64,000 nt of DNA, taken from Pseudomonas beijingensis (GTDB taxonomy: Bacteria; Pseudomonadota; Gammaproteobacteria; Pseudomonadales; Pseudomonadaceae). The number at the start of each line of letters is the position of its first letter. Positions within the stretch are counted from its first letter, which is position 1. This document shows, in pieces, positions 34,941 to 43,587 of the stretch. Under the pieces are notes generated by a model. It worked only from the letters and a program-made list of their open reading frames with translations, was not told the DNA's origin and searched no databases. Where the stretch lies: assembly GCF_030687295.1 (NCBI RefSeq), contig NZ_CP117425.1, forward strand, positions 3,848,001 to 3,912,000, given 5' to 3'. A program made the translations under genes and the position numbers.

Positions 34941-34971
34941 GGCGGCGGGTCGTTCGGCTTAGGTGGGGATA

Positions 34972-34981
34972 TGGTATACGA
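34972..34981. promoter_or_regulatory. GTATAC site before the GntR gene
   Basis: TGGTATACGA differs from the palindrome at 29213 (TCGTATACGA) by one base. Position fits autoregulation of the GntR gene. Confidence 0.5.
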
Positions 34982-35036
34982 CTTTGCCGGGGTGGTCCTT
35001 GAAGCAGGCGATGAAGCCGCCAAGGGTACGGAAACT

Positions 35037-35167
35037 GTGGCGAGGGGATTTATCCCCGCTGGGCTGCGTAGCAGCCCCAAAATGAGCAGCTCCTATCTGC
35101 CTGACACACCGCAATGTCAGGCTTTAGGGCTGCTGCGCAGCCCAACGGGGATAAATCCCCTCGCCAC
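35037..35167. repeat. REPIN, GTGGCGAGGGGATTTATCC type
   Basis: Full inverted pair with GGGCTGCGTAGCAGCCC inner stems, the same subfamily as the copy at 4305. It lies just after the MFS gene stop. Confidence 0.85.
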
Positions 35168-35179
35168 AAGGTTTTGTGC

Positions 35180-36346
35180 TCAGCAGTGGGACAGGCGAGT
35201 CCCATAAGCCTCTGTCCGGACGATGCGCCACCCAGTGACCGACGCCCCCGCCAGCAGCGCCAGGCCGAACACGATCAACGCCACGTCAGCGCCAAAAGCG
35301 TCAGCCAGCAGCCCGGTCACCACCACCGGGATGCTGAACCCGACATAGGCGAACAGGAAGAACCCGGCGCTGACCCGGGCTTTCTCCGCCCCGGCCATGG
35401 CCGTGATAGCTGACAAACCACCGAGGTACAGGAAACCGTAGCAGGCGCTGCTGGCCCCCAATGCCCCCAGCAGCACGGCGAGCAGGGAGCCGGCGCTCGC
35501 GCCCCAAGCCAGCAGCGCGTAGCTCGCCGGCAGGATCAACAGGCCCAGACCTGTGGCCCTGGCCGGCGGCATGCGCCGCACCCAAGGCTGGAAGAGCAAG
35601 CCGCAACTGATGACCGTGAAGGTCGATAGACCCGACCAACGCTGCAAATCGTGGGTCGCCAGTACAGACGGCAATAGGGCGATGACCAGGCCCGAGGTCG
35701 CCCAGGCCAACAGCATGGAAAAACTGTAGGGCAGGCTGCCGGCGGGAAACAATGGCAGGCGCAGCAGCGGCGCGTCTTTGATTTTCAGCGCTGGGTCCGG
35801 GAGCCGCCAGACCACGACAATCGCGATGGCGGCCAACATCAGTTGCAACCAGAAGCTGCCGGGCGTGGCGCTGTGATGGACGAACAGGAACAGACTGGTC
35901 AACGCCGCGCCCAGGCCAAAACCCAGGGAGGTGCTGGCAGTGACCCGGTTGGCCGGCGAGCGGGTATCGCCGGTTGCCATGAGCTCGGTCATATAGGCAG
36001 TCGACGTGGCCGAGGCCAGCCCCGTGCCGACCCCCATCATCAAGCGTGCCACGCCCAGCGCCACCAGGTTCGGCCAGAGCAAGGTCACCAGCGTCGCCAG
36101 CATCGACAGCCCGAGCGCGACCAGGATCAACGGCTTGCGGCCCACTCGGTCGGCCAACCCACCGAACGCCAGCAGGACCGGCAGCACCCCCAGCACATAA
36201 CCGGAAAACGCCACCGCCGTGGCGCCGGCCCCGTAGCCGGATAACTGCGCGTAGGTGGTGTACAGCGGCGCCTGCAGGTTGACCGAGAGGGTGATCAGGC
36301 AGAGGCCGAAAGCCAGTCCCCAGGAATGTCGATGCTGTGGGTTCAA
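35180..36346 (-). CDS. MFS transporter
   Basis: A 388-residue major facilitator with about twelve membrane segments. Motif A-like loop GGLADRVGRKPLILVALG is between segments 2 and 3. GVARLMMGVGTGLASATSTAYMTELM marks segments 4-5. The central loop is short, typical of a drug/sugar efflux-like 12-segment carrier. Substrate unknown. It is divergent from a MocR-type regulator gene, 136 bases away, which probably controls it. Confidence 0.85.
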   Translation of the reverse strand: MNPQHRHSWGLAFGLCLITLSVNLQAPLYTTYAQLSGYGAGATAVAFSGYVLGVLPVLLAFGGLADRVGRKPLILVALGLSMLATLVTLLWPNLVALGVARLMMGVGTGLASATSTAYMTELMATGDTRSPANRVTASTSLGFGLGAALTSLFLFVHHSATPGSFWLQLMLAAIAIVVVWRLPDPALKIKDAPLLRLPLFPAGSLPYSFSMLLAWATSGLVIALLPSVLATHDLQRWSGLSTFTVISCGLLFQPWVRRMPPARATGLGLLILPASYALLAWGASAGSLLAVLLGALGASSACYGFLYLGGLSAITAMAGAEKARVSAGFFLFAYVGFSIPVVVTGLLADAFGADVALIVFGLALLAGASVTGWRIVRTEAYGTRLSHC

Positions 36347-36482
36347 GGGTGTTCCTTAAAGGTGTGCATGAAGTCCCGAGGACTATCACCGCCAGGCACA
36401 ACGCAAACAAGAAACAGACCCAGGCCATTTGTGTTTAACTGTTTGCTAAAAAATAGAGAACACTTAGCCAAGAGTGCCCGCC

Positions 36483-37889
36483 GTGGACCTGAAGATTGAT
36501 CGCAATGTTTCCGAGCCCTTGATCCGGCAGCTCGTGACGCACCTTACGGGCTGGATCAACGCCCATGGCATACGCCCCGGCGCGCGGATGCCGTCCATTC
36601 GCCAGTTGGCCCGGGAAAATGGCCTGAGCCTGTCGAGCGTGATCAAGGCCTATGACCAACTGGTTGCCAGCGGGGTGCTGGAGTCTCGGCATGGCGCGGG
36701 CTTTTTTGTCGCGCAGCAGTTGGCCCGGGCGGTGGAACCGGTACCTGAAACGGATAACGCGCCGTGGCGGTTGTTCGACAATGAAGCGACGCAGCTCAAG
36801 CTCGGTTGCGGCTGGCTGCCCGACGCCTGGCGTGACGACACCGACCTGGGCCAGGCGATCCGCCAGGTGGTGCGCAGCGACAACCACGCGTTGTTCAACT
36901 ACAGCACCCCGCTGGGCTCGCCTCAGTTGCGCCTGCACCTGCAAAAACGCCTGGGCCTGATCGACATTCACGTCGACCCGGCACAGATCATCACCACCCA
37001 AGGCGCCAGCCAGGGCCTCGACCTACTGGTGCGAACCCTGCTCAAGCCCGGTGACCTGGTGCTGGTGGAAAGCCCCGGCTATTACAACCTGTTCAATCTG
37101 CTGAAGCTGCACGGGGTCAAGACCGTGGCGGTGCCCAGAACCGCGCAAGGCCCGGACATCGCCCGCCTGGAACAGCTCCTCGGCGAGCACAGGCCCTCGT
37201 ATTTCTTCATCAACAGCATGTACCAGAACCCCACCGGCACCAGCCTGGCGCCGAGCGTGGCCTATCGTCTGCTGCAACTGGCAACGGCCCACGACTTTCG
37301 CCTTATAGAGGACGACATCTACGCCGATTTCCAGAATGGCCCGACGTCCCGCCTGGCCTCCCTGGATGCCCTGGACCGGGTGATCTACCTGGCGAGTTTT
37401 TCCAAGACGCTGTCCAGTTCGCTGCGCATCGGTTACGTGGTCGCCCAGCCCGACATCATCCAGCGCCTGGCCGAAGTCAAGATGATTACCGGCATCGGTT
37501 GTTCGCTGCTGGCGGAAAACGTGGTGGCGACATTGCTGGCCAACGGTGCTTATCGCAAGCTGATCCAGCGCTTGCGCCAGCGCCTGAACAAGCAGATGGC
37601 AAGTACGCTGCGCCAACTGGACCCGACTCACTGGGAGGTGTTTGCCGAGCCGATGGGAGGCTTGTTCGTCTGGGCCAGGCCGCGGTGCCTGGCGGCACAG
37701 CGGGTGCAGCAGATCGCCCGGGAGTTGCAGGTCCAACTGTCTCAGGGCTCGATGTTCCTGCCCCAGGGCGAGGCGTGCGATTGGTTGCGGTTGAATGTGG
37801 CCTATACCCAGGATGTGCGTGCGCAGACGTTTTTCCAGCGGGTGGCGCAGGAGTCGATTGCGGTGGGGCAGCAGGGTTTGGGGAGATAG
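36483..37889 (+). CDS. MocR-family regulator (GntR HTH + aminotransferase domain)
   Basis: About 468 residues. The N-terminal winged helix (LIRQLVTHLTGWINAHGIRPG, RQLARENGLSLSSVIKAYDQL) spans residues 10-75. A class I aminotransferase-like domain follows, with PLP-lysine in YLASFSKTLSSSLRIGY. Such proteins sense vitamin B6 forms or amino compounds and control nearby genes. Two GTG codons, 36474 and 36483, are possible starts. I prefer 36483 because AAGAG lies nine bases before it and none precedes 36474. Likely target: the divergent MFS gene. Confidence 0.87.
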   Translation: MDLKIDRNVSEPLIRQLVTHLTGWINAHGIRPGARMPSIRQLARENGLSLSSVIKAYDQLVASGVLESRHGAGFFVAQQLARAVEPVPETDNAPWRLFDNEATQLKLGCGWLPDAWRDDTDLGQAIRQVVRSDNHALFNYSTPLGSPQLRLHLQKRLGLIDIHVDPAQIITTQGASQGLDLLVRTLLKPGDLVLVESPGYYNLFNLLKLHGVKTVAVPRTAQGPDIARLEQLLGEHRPSYFFINSMYQNPTGTSLAPSVAYRLLQLATAHDFRLIEDDIYADFQNGPTSRLASLDALDRVIYLASFSKTLSSSLRIGYVVAQPDIIQRLAEVKMITGIGCSLLAENVVATLLANGAYRKLIQRLRQRLNKQMASTLRQLDPTHWEVFAEPMGGLFVWARPRCLAAQRVQQIARELQVQLSQGSMFLPQGEACDWLRLNVAYTQDVRAQTFFQRVAQESIAVGQQGLGR

Positions 37890-37899
37890 TCCTGGCGTC

Positions 37900-37993
37900 A
37901 TCGCGAGCAAGCTCGCTCCCACAGTGGATCTTCGGTGGATACAAGTTTAGTGATTGGTTCGGATCCCCCTGTGGGAGCGAGCTTGCTCGCGAT
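37900..37993. repeat. Outward-facing REP pair, GAGCGAGC type
   Basis: Right arm first (37900-37922), left arm second (37968-37993), the reverse of the usual REPIN order, as at 24436. It is in the gap before the TonB receptor gene. Confidence 0.8.
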
Positions 37994-38131
37994 AACGGAC
38001 TGACCGGTCACAAAAAACATCAGTGTTAATGGGAATAGATATCAAACGACAATGAGTTGCTGTATCTTTCGCGACACATTTTTGTCAGCCTCCCGATGTG
38101 GGTGGCTTGTTTCCATTAGGATTGTGCATCG

Positions 38132-40279
38132 ATGCGTCGGATTCTCGTTTCACTGTGTGTGCTCCAGGCTTATTCCGTTCCTACCTGGGCCGAAGAACCA
38201 ATCCCTGCCAAGCCGGCCTCCCTTGAGTTGCAAGCCACGGATATCGTCGGTAATGCCGACTATGAATCAGCACAAGGCCCGGTGAAGGGCTATCACGCCA
38301 CCCGTTCGGCCAGTGCCACCCGTACCGACACCGCGATCCATGAAACCCCGCAATCGATTTCCGTGGTGTCCCGCGACGTGGTCGAAGACCTCAGCGCCAC
38401 GCGCCTGCAAGACGCCCTCGATTACGCCGGCGGCGTAGGCCGGGGCAATAACTTCGGCGGCCAGGGACTGACCACCTTTACCGTCCGTGGTTTCACCACC
38501 GGTGAGTTCTACCGCAACGGCTTTCCAATCAACCGTGGCTACCCGAACATGCCGGACGCCAACACCATCGAGCGGCTGGAAGTCCTGCGCGGCCCGGCCA
38601 CCATGCTCTATGGCCGTGGCGATCCGGGCGGCACCTTCAATGTGGTGTCCAAGCAGCCGCTGGCCGAGCGCACGGTGACCCTGGGCAGCCAGGTCAGCGA
38701 CCAAGGGATGCGTCGCGGCACGCTGGACGCGTCTGGTCCGCTGGACGAAGAAGGGCGCCTGGCCTATCGCTTGAACGTGATCGGTGAGGGCGGTGACACA
38801 TTCCGCGACCACGTCGAGACCGAGCGTTACGGCATCGCGCCGGTGGTGAGCTGGCAGGTCAACGACACCACGCGCCTGACCTTTGAAGGCGATTTCATGC
38901 GCAACAACGCGCCCCTGGACCGTGGTTTGACCCACTACGCCGGCCAGCGCGGCACCGCCTCGCGCGATACATTCTTCGGCGAAAAAGATGCGGGCAAACT
39001 GCACAACGACAACAACATGCTGCAGGTGCGTTTCGAGCACATGCTCAATGACGACTGGACCTTGGCCGGTGGAACCCAGTGGCTCGACGGCACCTTGCAG
39101 GGCAACGCGGTGGAAGGCAACAGCATCGGCGCCGATGGGCGCACGCTGAGTCGTAACTTCAATTACCGCAAGCTGGAATGGACCGATCGGGACACCCAGC
39201 TCAACCTCACCGGGCATTTTTCCACCGGCGGCTTCGAGCACACGTTGTTGACGGGTATCGAGTATGAAGACTACGACTACCAGTCCATCATCCAGCGATC
39301 CTCTGGCGCCGGCGGTGCCTACCCGATCGATATTTTCGATCCGGTGCATGGCCAGCCACGCCCGGCGTTGACGCGCACACCCACAAATGACCAGGAAAAT
39401 CTCAAGACGTTTGGCGTGTTTGTCCAGGATCAGGTGGCGCTGACTGAGCGCCTGAAGGTGTTGGCAGGGGCGCGTTTCGAGCATTTCGAGCATGAGTACG
39501 AATCCTTCGTCCCTCAGGCTCGGCCCGGTAGCCGTAACTGGGACAAGACTGAAAATGCCGTCACCCCACGCCTGGGGGTGATCTACGATCTGACCGATAC
39601 CGTTGCGCTCTACGCCAACACCGCGCGCTCGTTCAAACCCAACACCGGAGCCAGTCGCCAGGGTCAGGGTGAGGGGTTTAAGCCGGAAGAGGGCAAGTCC
39701 TACGAAATGGGCGTCAAGTGGGAAGCGCTGGATCGGCAGTTGAGCGTCGACGCGGCGATCTACCAGATTGAAAAGCGCAACGTACTCACGCCCGATCCGC
39801 TGGATTCCACCTTCAACGTGGCTGCCGGGGAAGTGCGCAGCCGTGGTTTCGACTTGAATGTGGCGGGCAATTTAACGCCAGAATGGCGTGTGATCGGTGG
39901 CTACGCGTATGTAGATGCCGAAGTGACCAAGGACATCAATATCCCGTCCGGCACCCGCTTGCTTAACGTGCCCAAGAACTCCTTCAGCCTGTTGAACGTC
40001 TACGAGTTCCAGGACGGTGGCCTCAAGGGTCTCGGCCTGGGCCTGGGCGCCAAGTATGTCGATGAGCGGGCCGGCAATACGGCGGCCACCACCTTTACCA
40101 TGGACAGCTACACCGTTGTGGACCTGCTCGGCTACTACAAGGTCAACGAGCGGATCCGCCTCAACCTGGACCTGAAGAATCTGTTCGACGCCGATTATGA
40201 GGAAGGCGCATTTGGTGGCGTCTACGCCTACCCAGGCGCACCACGAACCGTGCAGGCCGGCATCTCCTACACGCTCTGA
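38132..40279 (+). CDS. TonB-dependent siderophore receptor
   Basis: A 715-residue outer-membrane receptor. The signal peptide ends about residue 20 (VPTWA). There is no N-terminal STN signalling extension, so it is not a FpvA-type transducer. The plug domain (about 60-175) contains TPQSISVVSRDVVEDLSATRLQDAL and IERLEVLRGPATMLYGRGDPGG. The beta-barrel follows, ending in GAPRTVQAGISYTL. Substrate is probably a ferric hydroxamate or other siderophore. The AT-rich start region has no Fur box I would trust. A terminator follows the gene. Confidence 0.9.
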   Translation: MRRILVSLCVLQAYSVPTWAEEPIPAKPASLELQATDIVGNADYESAQGPVKGYHATRSASATRTDTAIHETPQSISVVSRDVVEDLSATRLQDALDYAGGVGRGNNFGGQGLTTFTVRGFTTGEFYRNGFPINRGYPNMPDANTIERLEVLRGPATMLYGRGDPGGTFNVVSKQPLAERTVTLGSQVSDQGMRRGTLDASGPLDEEGRLAYRLNVIGEGGDTFRDHVETERYGIAPVVSWQVNDTTRLTFEGDFMRNNAPLDRGLTHYAGQRGTASRDTFFGEKDAGKLHNDNNMLQVRFEHMLNDDWTLAGGTQWLDGTLQGNAVEGNSIGADGRTLSRNFNYRKLEWTDRDTQLNLTGHFSTGGFEHTLLTGIEYEDYDYQSIIQRSSGAGGAYPIDIFDPVHGQPRPALTRTPTNDQENLKTFGVFVQDQVALTERLKVLAGARFEHFEHEYESFVPQARPGSRNWDKTENAVTPRLGVIYDLTDTVALYANTARSFKPNTGASRQGQGEGFKPEEGKSYEMGVKWEALDRQLSVDAAIYQIEKRNVLTPDPLDSTFNVAAGEVRSRGFDLNVAGNLTPEWRVIGGYAYVDAEVTKDINIPSGTRLLNVPKNSFSLLNVYEFQDGGLKGLGLGLGAKYVDERAGNTAATTFTMDSYTVVDLLGYYKVNERIRLNLDLKNLFDADYEEGAFGGVYAYPGAPRTVQAGISYTL

Positions 40280-40296
40280 ATCCCGTGCGTCATGAA

Positions 40297-40326
40297 AACC
40301 CCGGAGGTCCTGCCTCCGGGGTTTTT
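40297..40326 (+). terminator. Rho-independent terminator of the TonB receptor gene
   Basis: Stem AACCCCGGAGG / CCTCCGGGGTT with a five-base loop and a T run. It lies between the converging receptor and SDR genes and could work in both directions. Confidence 0.9.
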
Positions 40327-40330
40327 CTTT

Positions 40331-41065
40331 TTACCACTTGCCTGTGCTCATCCCGCCGTCCACCGGCAGTATCGCGCCGGTCGTGAAGTCAGCGCTCGCC
40401 AGGTACAACACGGCCTCGGCAATTTCCTCGACAGTGCCCACGCGGCCGGCCGGGGCCAGGTTGTCGAGGAAGTCGCGGTGCGCCGGGTCGTGCATCGGCG
40501 TGTCGATGATGCCGGGGGCGACCGCGTTGACCTTGATGTTGTGGGGCGACAGTTCCAGGGCCAGGGCGCGGGTCATCTGGTTGACGCCGCCCTTGATCAA
40601 CACTGGCAGCGCCGCCGGCACCTGGATGTTCGGCTGCAGGGCCACGGCGGCTGAGATGTTGATGATGAAGCCTTGCTGGCGCCCGATCATGTGCGCGGCA
40701 GCGGCCTGGCTGGCGTAGACCAGACCCTTGAGGTTGGTGTCCAGCAGCGCGTCCAGATCCTGGGGGCTGTATTCGACGAAGGGTTTTGGCAGGAAGAAAC
40801 CGGCATTGTTCACCAGCCCGTCAACTGCGCCAAACGCCTCGACGGCTTGGGCGATGAGGGCGGTTGAAGTGGCCGGGTCAGCAATGTCGCCGGCCACGCC
40901 AATGAAACCGGCCGGGTGGCCGAGCTGGGCGGCGGCAGCCTCCAGGCCGGACGGGGAGCGGGCATTGCCCACCACGTTATACCCCCGGGCCAGGAACGCC
41001 TTGACCAGACCGAGGCCGATACCGCTGGAAGCGCCGGTGATGATGACGGTTTTGTTGAGGCTCAT
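40331..41065 (-). CDS. SDR-family protein lacking the catalytic tyrosine
   Basis: A 244-residue short-chain dehydrogenase/reductase fold. The NAD(P) motif TGASSGIG (10-17), NNAG (86-89), Asn111 and Ser138 are present. The YxxxK active site is replaced: Lys158 in LPVLIKGG has proline (154) where tyrosine should be. It may therefore be non-catalytic, use another acid, or act in binding. CAGGAG precedes ATG 41065. Its promoter region shares a 44-bp element with the neighbouring tautomerase gene, pointing to shared control by the adjacent LysR regulator. Confidence 0.82.
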   Translation of the reverse strand: MSLNKTVIITGASSGIGLGLVKAFLARGYNVVGNARSPSGLEAAAAQLGHPAGFIGVAGDIADPATSTALIAQAVEAFGAVDGLVNNAGFFLPKPFVEYSPQDLDALLDTNLKGLVYASQAAAAHMIGRQQGFIINISAAVALQPNIQVPAALPVLIKGGVNQMTRALALELSPHNIKVNAVAPGIIDTPMHDPAHRDFLDNLAPAGRVGTVEEIAEAVLYLASADFTTGAILPVDGGMSTGKW

Positions 41066-41147
41066 GATTGACTCCTGATCACATTGAGTTGAACCGGTGC
41101 GCCTGTGTTGGCGGTGGTTGAGTTCAGGGTATTGATGCCTCAGGGTT

Positions 41148-41191
41148 TGATAAATAAGGCTTCTGGTACTTGAGTTGATACGCCATGTAAT
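41148..41191 (-). promoter_or_regulatory. 44-bp control element before the SDR gene (copy 1)
   Basis: Starts TGATAAA and ends AGTTGATACGC..TGTAAT on the + strand. The same-length element at 41658-41701 matches it closely, best over the last 24 bases. Both lie about 80 bases upstream of leftward genes. Confidence 0.5.
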
Positions 41192-41218
41192 TAATGGCAA
41201 GGGCAACACATAACCCCT

Positions 41219-41305
41219 GTGGGAGCGAGCTTGCTCGCGATAGCGCCAGATCAGTCGGCATTGATGTGACTGACTCACCGCAATCGCGAGCAAGCTCGCT
41301 CCCAC
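41219..41305. repeat. REPIN, GTGGGAGCGAGCTTGCTC type
   Basis: Complete inverted pair between the tautomerase gene and the SDR control region. Confidence 0.85.
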
Positions 41306-41328
41306 AATGTTCCCGGGTTGGCAGGCAG

Positions 41329-41356
41329 AAAAAAGCCCGGTCAATCGGACCGGGCT
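41329..41356 (-). terminator. Terminator of the tautomerase gene
   Basis: On the minus strand, stem AGCCCGGTC / GACCGGGCT with a five-base loop is followed by T residues. It begins 16 bases after the tautomerase stop. Confidence 0.85.
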
Positions 41357-41371
41357 CGCAAGAGTGGAGCG

Positions 41372-41578
41372 TTATTCCTTGGGAAGACTTCGATACTGCG
41401 TCGTCGTCATCCCCGCGTATCCCCAGTTATCGGTGTCGACTTCCTCGATCACGATATGGGTCAAATGCGGATCCTTGCCCAGCACGCGCTGGAGGGTTTC
41501 GGTGATTTCGGAAATCACCTGGGCTTTCTGTTCACGGGTGACGCCGTCTCGGGTAATTCGCACATTGACGAAAGGCAT
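41372..41578 (-). CDS. 4-oxalocrotonate tautomerase family protein
   Basis: A 68-residue protein starting MPFVNVRITRDGVTREQK. Removal of Met exposes catalytic Pro1, and Arg residues near 8 and 11 fit the tautomerase family. Such small enzymes form oligomers and isomerise keto-enol substrates, sometimes in aromatic breakdown. The reaction here is unknown. It is divergent from the LysR gene at 41707 and shares an upstream element with the SDR gene. Confidence 0.87.
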   Translation of the reverse strand: MPFVNVRITRDGVTREQKAQVISEITETLQRVLGKDPHLTHIVIEEVDTDNWGYAGMTTTQYRSLPKE

Positions 41579-41657
41579 GTTGCACTCCAGCTGGTGGGAA
41601 ATGGACGCAGGACAATGCCCGCGTGTTGGAAGGCCACTGTATTTATATGCCGCAGAC

Positions 41658-41701
41658 TGATAAACAGGCTTTTCGAAACTTCAGTTGATACGCGGTGTAA
41701 T
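41658..41701. promoter_or_regulatory. 44-bp control element between tautomerase and LysR genes (copy 2)
   Basis: Begins TGATAAACAGGC and ends AGTTGATACGCGGTGTAAT, matching the element at 41148. It lies in the divergent gap, five bases before the LysR start codon, where a LysR regulator would bind its own promoter. Confidence 0.5.
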
Positions 41702-41706
41702 GAATC

Positions 41707-42630
41707 ATGAAGCGTCATTTCGAAGACCTGCAGCTAGGCAGCATAGAACTGTTCTGCCTGGCGGCGGAGGCGGGCAGTTTCACGGCCGCGGCGCAGCTGG
41801 CGGGGGTGACCCCGGCGGCGGTGAGCCGCTCGATCTTTCGCCTGGAAGAACGCCTGGGCTCACGGCTTTTCGTGCGCACCACCCGCAGTATCCGCCTGAC
41901 CGAAGCCGGCAGGACCTATTTCGAGCAATGCCGGCAAGCGCTGACGCAACTGGTCGAGGCGCAACAGGAAATGATGGGCGCGCAATCGGTGCCGTCCGGG
42001 CAACTGCGCATCAGCCTGCCCACCACTTACGGCCATCACCGCATCCTGCCCTTGCTGCCGGCCTTTCGGGCGCTGTACCCGCAAGTCAGCGTGGACCTGC
42101 ACCTGAGCAATCGAAACATCGATTTTGTTGCCGAAGGTTATGACCTCGCCATCCGGGTGCGGGCCCAACCCGACTCGTCGATGATCGCCCGGCTGCTGGA
42201 AGACGCGAAACTGGTGGTGGTCGCCTCCCCGGAATATCTGCGTAGGGCCGGCACGCCCCAGGCTCTTGCAGACCTGGACGATCACGAGTGCATCCAGTTC
42301 GAATTGCCCAGTAGCGGGCGACGGATTTCCTGGTTGTTCAATGTCGAAGGCAAGGAAAAGGAGGTATTCGGCGAAGGGGGGTACTGTTGTTCGGACGATG
42401 TGCTTGGTGGCGTGACGCTGGCCAAACATGGCGCCGGTTTGTTCCAGACCTACAAGTTCATCGTGGAGCAGGAGCTGGCCAACGGGCAATTGGTGGAGGT
42501 GCTTGCGCCTTTCGCGGGTCGCTCACGTCCGTTTACCTTGCTGTATCCCCACGGCCGGTACGTGCCGCAGCGGGTGCGCGCTTTTGTGGATTTTCTGTTG
42601 CAGTACCGCCAGCAATGGGCCGGAGCCTGA
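41707..42630 (+). CDS. LysR-family transcriptional regulator (CrgA/AaeR-like)
   Basis: A 307-residue LysR regulator. The N-terminal helix-turn-helix is FCLAAEAGSFTAAAQLAGVTPAAVSRSIFRLEE (about 17-49). The periplasmic-binding-type effector domain follows, with PSGQLRISLPTTYGHHRILPLLPAF. It likely controls the divergent tautomerase gene and, through the duplicated 44-bp element, the SDR gene. Effector unknown. Confidence 0.9.
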   Translation: MKRHFEDLQLGSIELFCLAAEAGSFTAAAQLAGVTPAAVSRSIFRLEERLGSRLFVRTTRSIRLTEAGRTYFEQCRQALTQLVEAQQEMMGAQSVPSGQLRISLPTTYGHHRILPLLPAFRALYPQVSVDLHLSNRNIDFVAEGYDLAIRVRAQPDSSMIARLLEDAKLVVVASPEYLRRAGTPQALADLDDHECIQFELPSSGRRISWLFNVEGKEKEVFGEGGYCCSDDVLGGVTLAKHGAGLFQTYKFIVEQELANGQLVEVLAPFAGRSRPFTLLYPHGRYVPQRVRAFVDFLLQYRQQWAGA

Positions 42631-42661
42631 AGCAAGGCGTCAGGGCTGAAAAGACATCCTT

Positions 42662-42751
42662 GTGGCGAGGGAGCTTGCTCCCGCTCGGTTGCGAAGCAAC
42701 CGCAAAAAAGGGGCCGCTACGCCGCCCAGCGGGAGCAAGCTCCCTCGCCAC
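42662..42751. repeat. REPIN, GTGGCGAGGGAGCTTGCTC type
   Basis: Complete pair with a short centre; the inner stem has drifted (GGTTGCGAAGCAACC). Confidence 0.82.
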
Positions 42752-42812
42752 AATGGATTACCACACGCTCAAATAATGCGCTTGCCGCAGAGGTTTCCGG
42801 CCCAGCCCCTTA

Positions 42813-43247
42813 TCAGAACCGAAACGCCTGACGCCCGATCAGCAGCCACTTGCCATCCTTCTGCTTTTGCCAGATCTGGAAGTTCTCGATCTCCGTCGGC
42901 ACCACCTCTGTGCCCTTGAGCGCCTGCGCCGAGAAATGATTGCGCACCAGCGCCACATCACCCGACAAGGTGATTTTCTGGTTCTTCATTTCCAGGGTCT
43001 TGAACGCACTCTTGCCCGTTTCAATGTCGGCGATGAAGGCTTTCTTGTCCTGGATGTTGCCGCTGGAGTGCCCGTAGGTCAGGTTCTCGGCGGCCAGCGC
43101 CTGGAGTTGGGGGATGTCTTTGTGCAGCATGGCTTGGGTCAAATGATCGACCGCCTGGGCCACTTCCTGCTCGGGCGATGTAGCGGCTGCCGCTGCATAG
43201 CCGCTGAACAGGCACAAGAAACCGATGACCAATGTCGCTTTTTTCAT
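42813..43247 (-). CDS. Secreted NTF2/SnoaL-like (DUF4440-type) protein
   Basis: A 144-residue protein with a signal peptide ending near GYAAAAA (residue 22). The mature domain has the cone-like NTF2 fold pattern: VDHLTQAMLHKDIPQLQALAAENLTYGHSSG at the start and WQKQKDGKWLLIGRQAF at the end. Many such proteins are ligand-binding or lyase-like, with no reaction assigned here. AAGGAAA precedes the ATG. It stands alone between REP elements. Confidence 0.75.
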   Translation of the reverse strand: MKKATLVIGFLCLFSGYAAAAATSPEQEVAQAVDHLTQAMLHKDIPQLQALAAENLTYGHSSGNIQDKKAFIADIETGKSAFKTLEMKNQKITLSGDVALVRNHFSAQALKGTEVVPTEIENFQIWQKQKDGKWLLIGRQAFRF

Positions 43248-43382
43248 GGGGATTTCCTTGTTGTTGTAGGTATCAGGAACGCGAGCGAAGCGTGCTCGTC
43301 GGTCATCGTACAACTTGTGAGGGAGGACTGGAATAGGGCACAGGCAAACCCATCAGACACAGAGCTCAAGGGCGCTGGCCAT

Positions 43383-43558
43383 GTGGCGAGGGAGCTTGCT
43401 CCCGCTGGATGTGTAGGAGCCGTGTAGGAGCTGTCGAGTGCAACGAGGCTGCGATCTTTCCCCAAACACTTGAATCTCAAGCGAAAGATCAAAAGATCAA
43501 AAGATCGCAGGCTTCGCCAGCTCCTACAGAGCCCAGCGGGAGCAAGCTCCCTCGCCAC
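43383..43558. repeat. Nested repeat: GTAGGAGC-type palindrome inside a GTGGCGAGGG REPIN
   Basis: Outer arms GTGGCGAGGGAGCTTGCTC (43383) and its inverse (ending 43558) flank a different palindrome family. The inner one starts GTAGGAGC (43412, partly duplicated at 43423) and ends AGCTCCTAC (43527), with inner AGGCTGCGATCTTT / AAAAGATCGCAGGC arms. It fills most of the 340-bp gap 43248-43587. Confidence 0.85.
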
Positions 43559-43587
43559 GGAAGTGCAGCTGGCGGTCGGAATCCGAT

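Noticed and set aside
38000..38131. Fur box before the TonB receptor
   Set aside because: The AT-rich stretch around GGGAATAGATATCAAACG does not match the 19-bp Fur consensus well enough to call.
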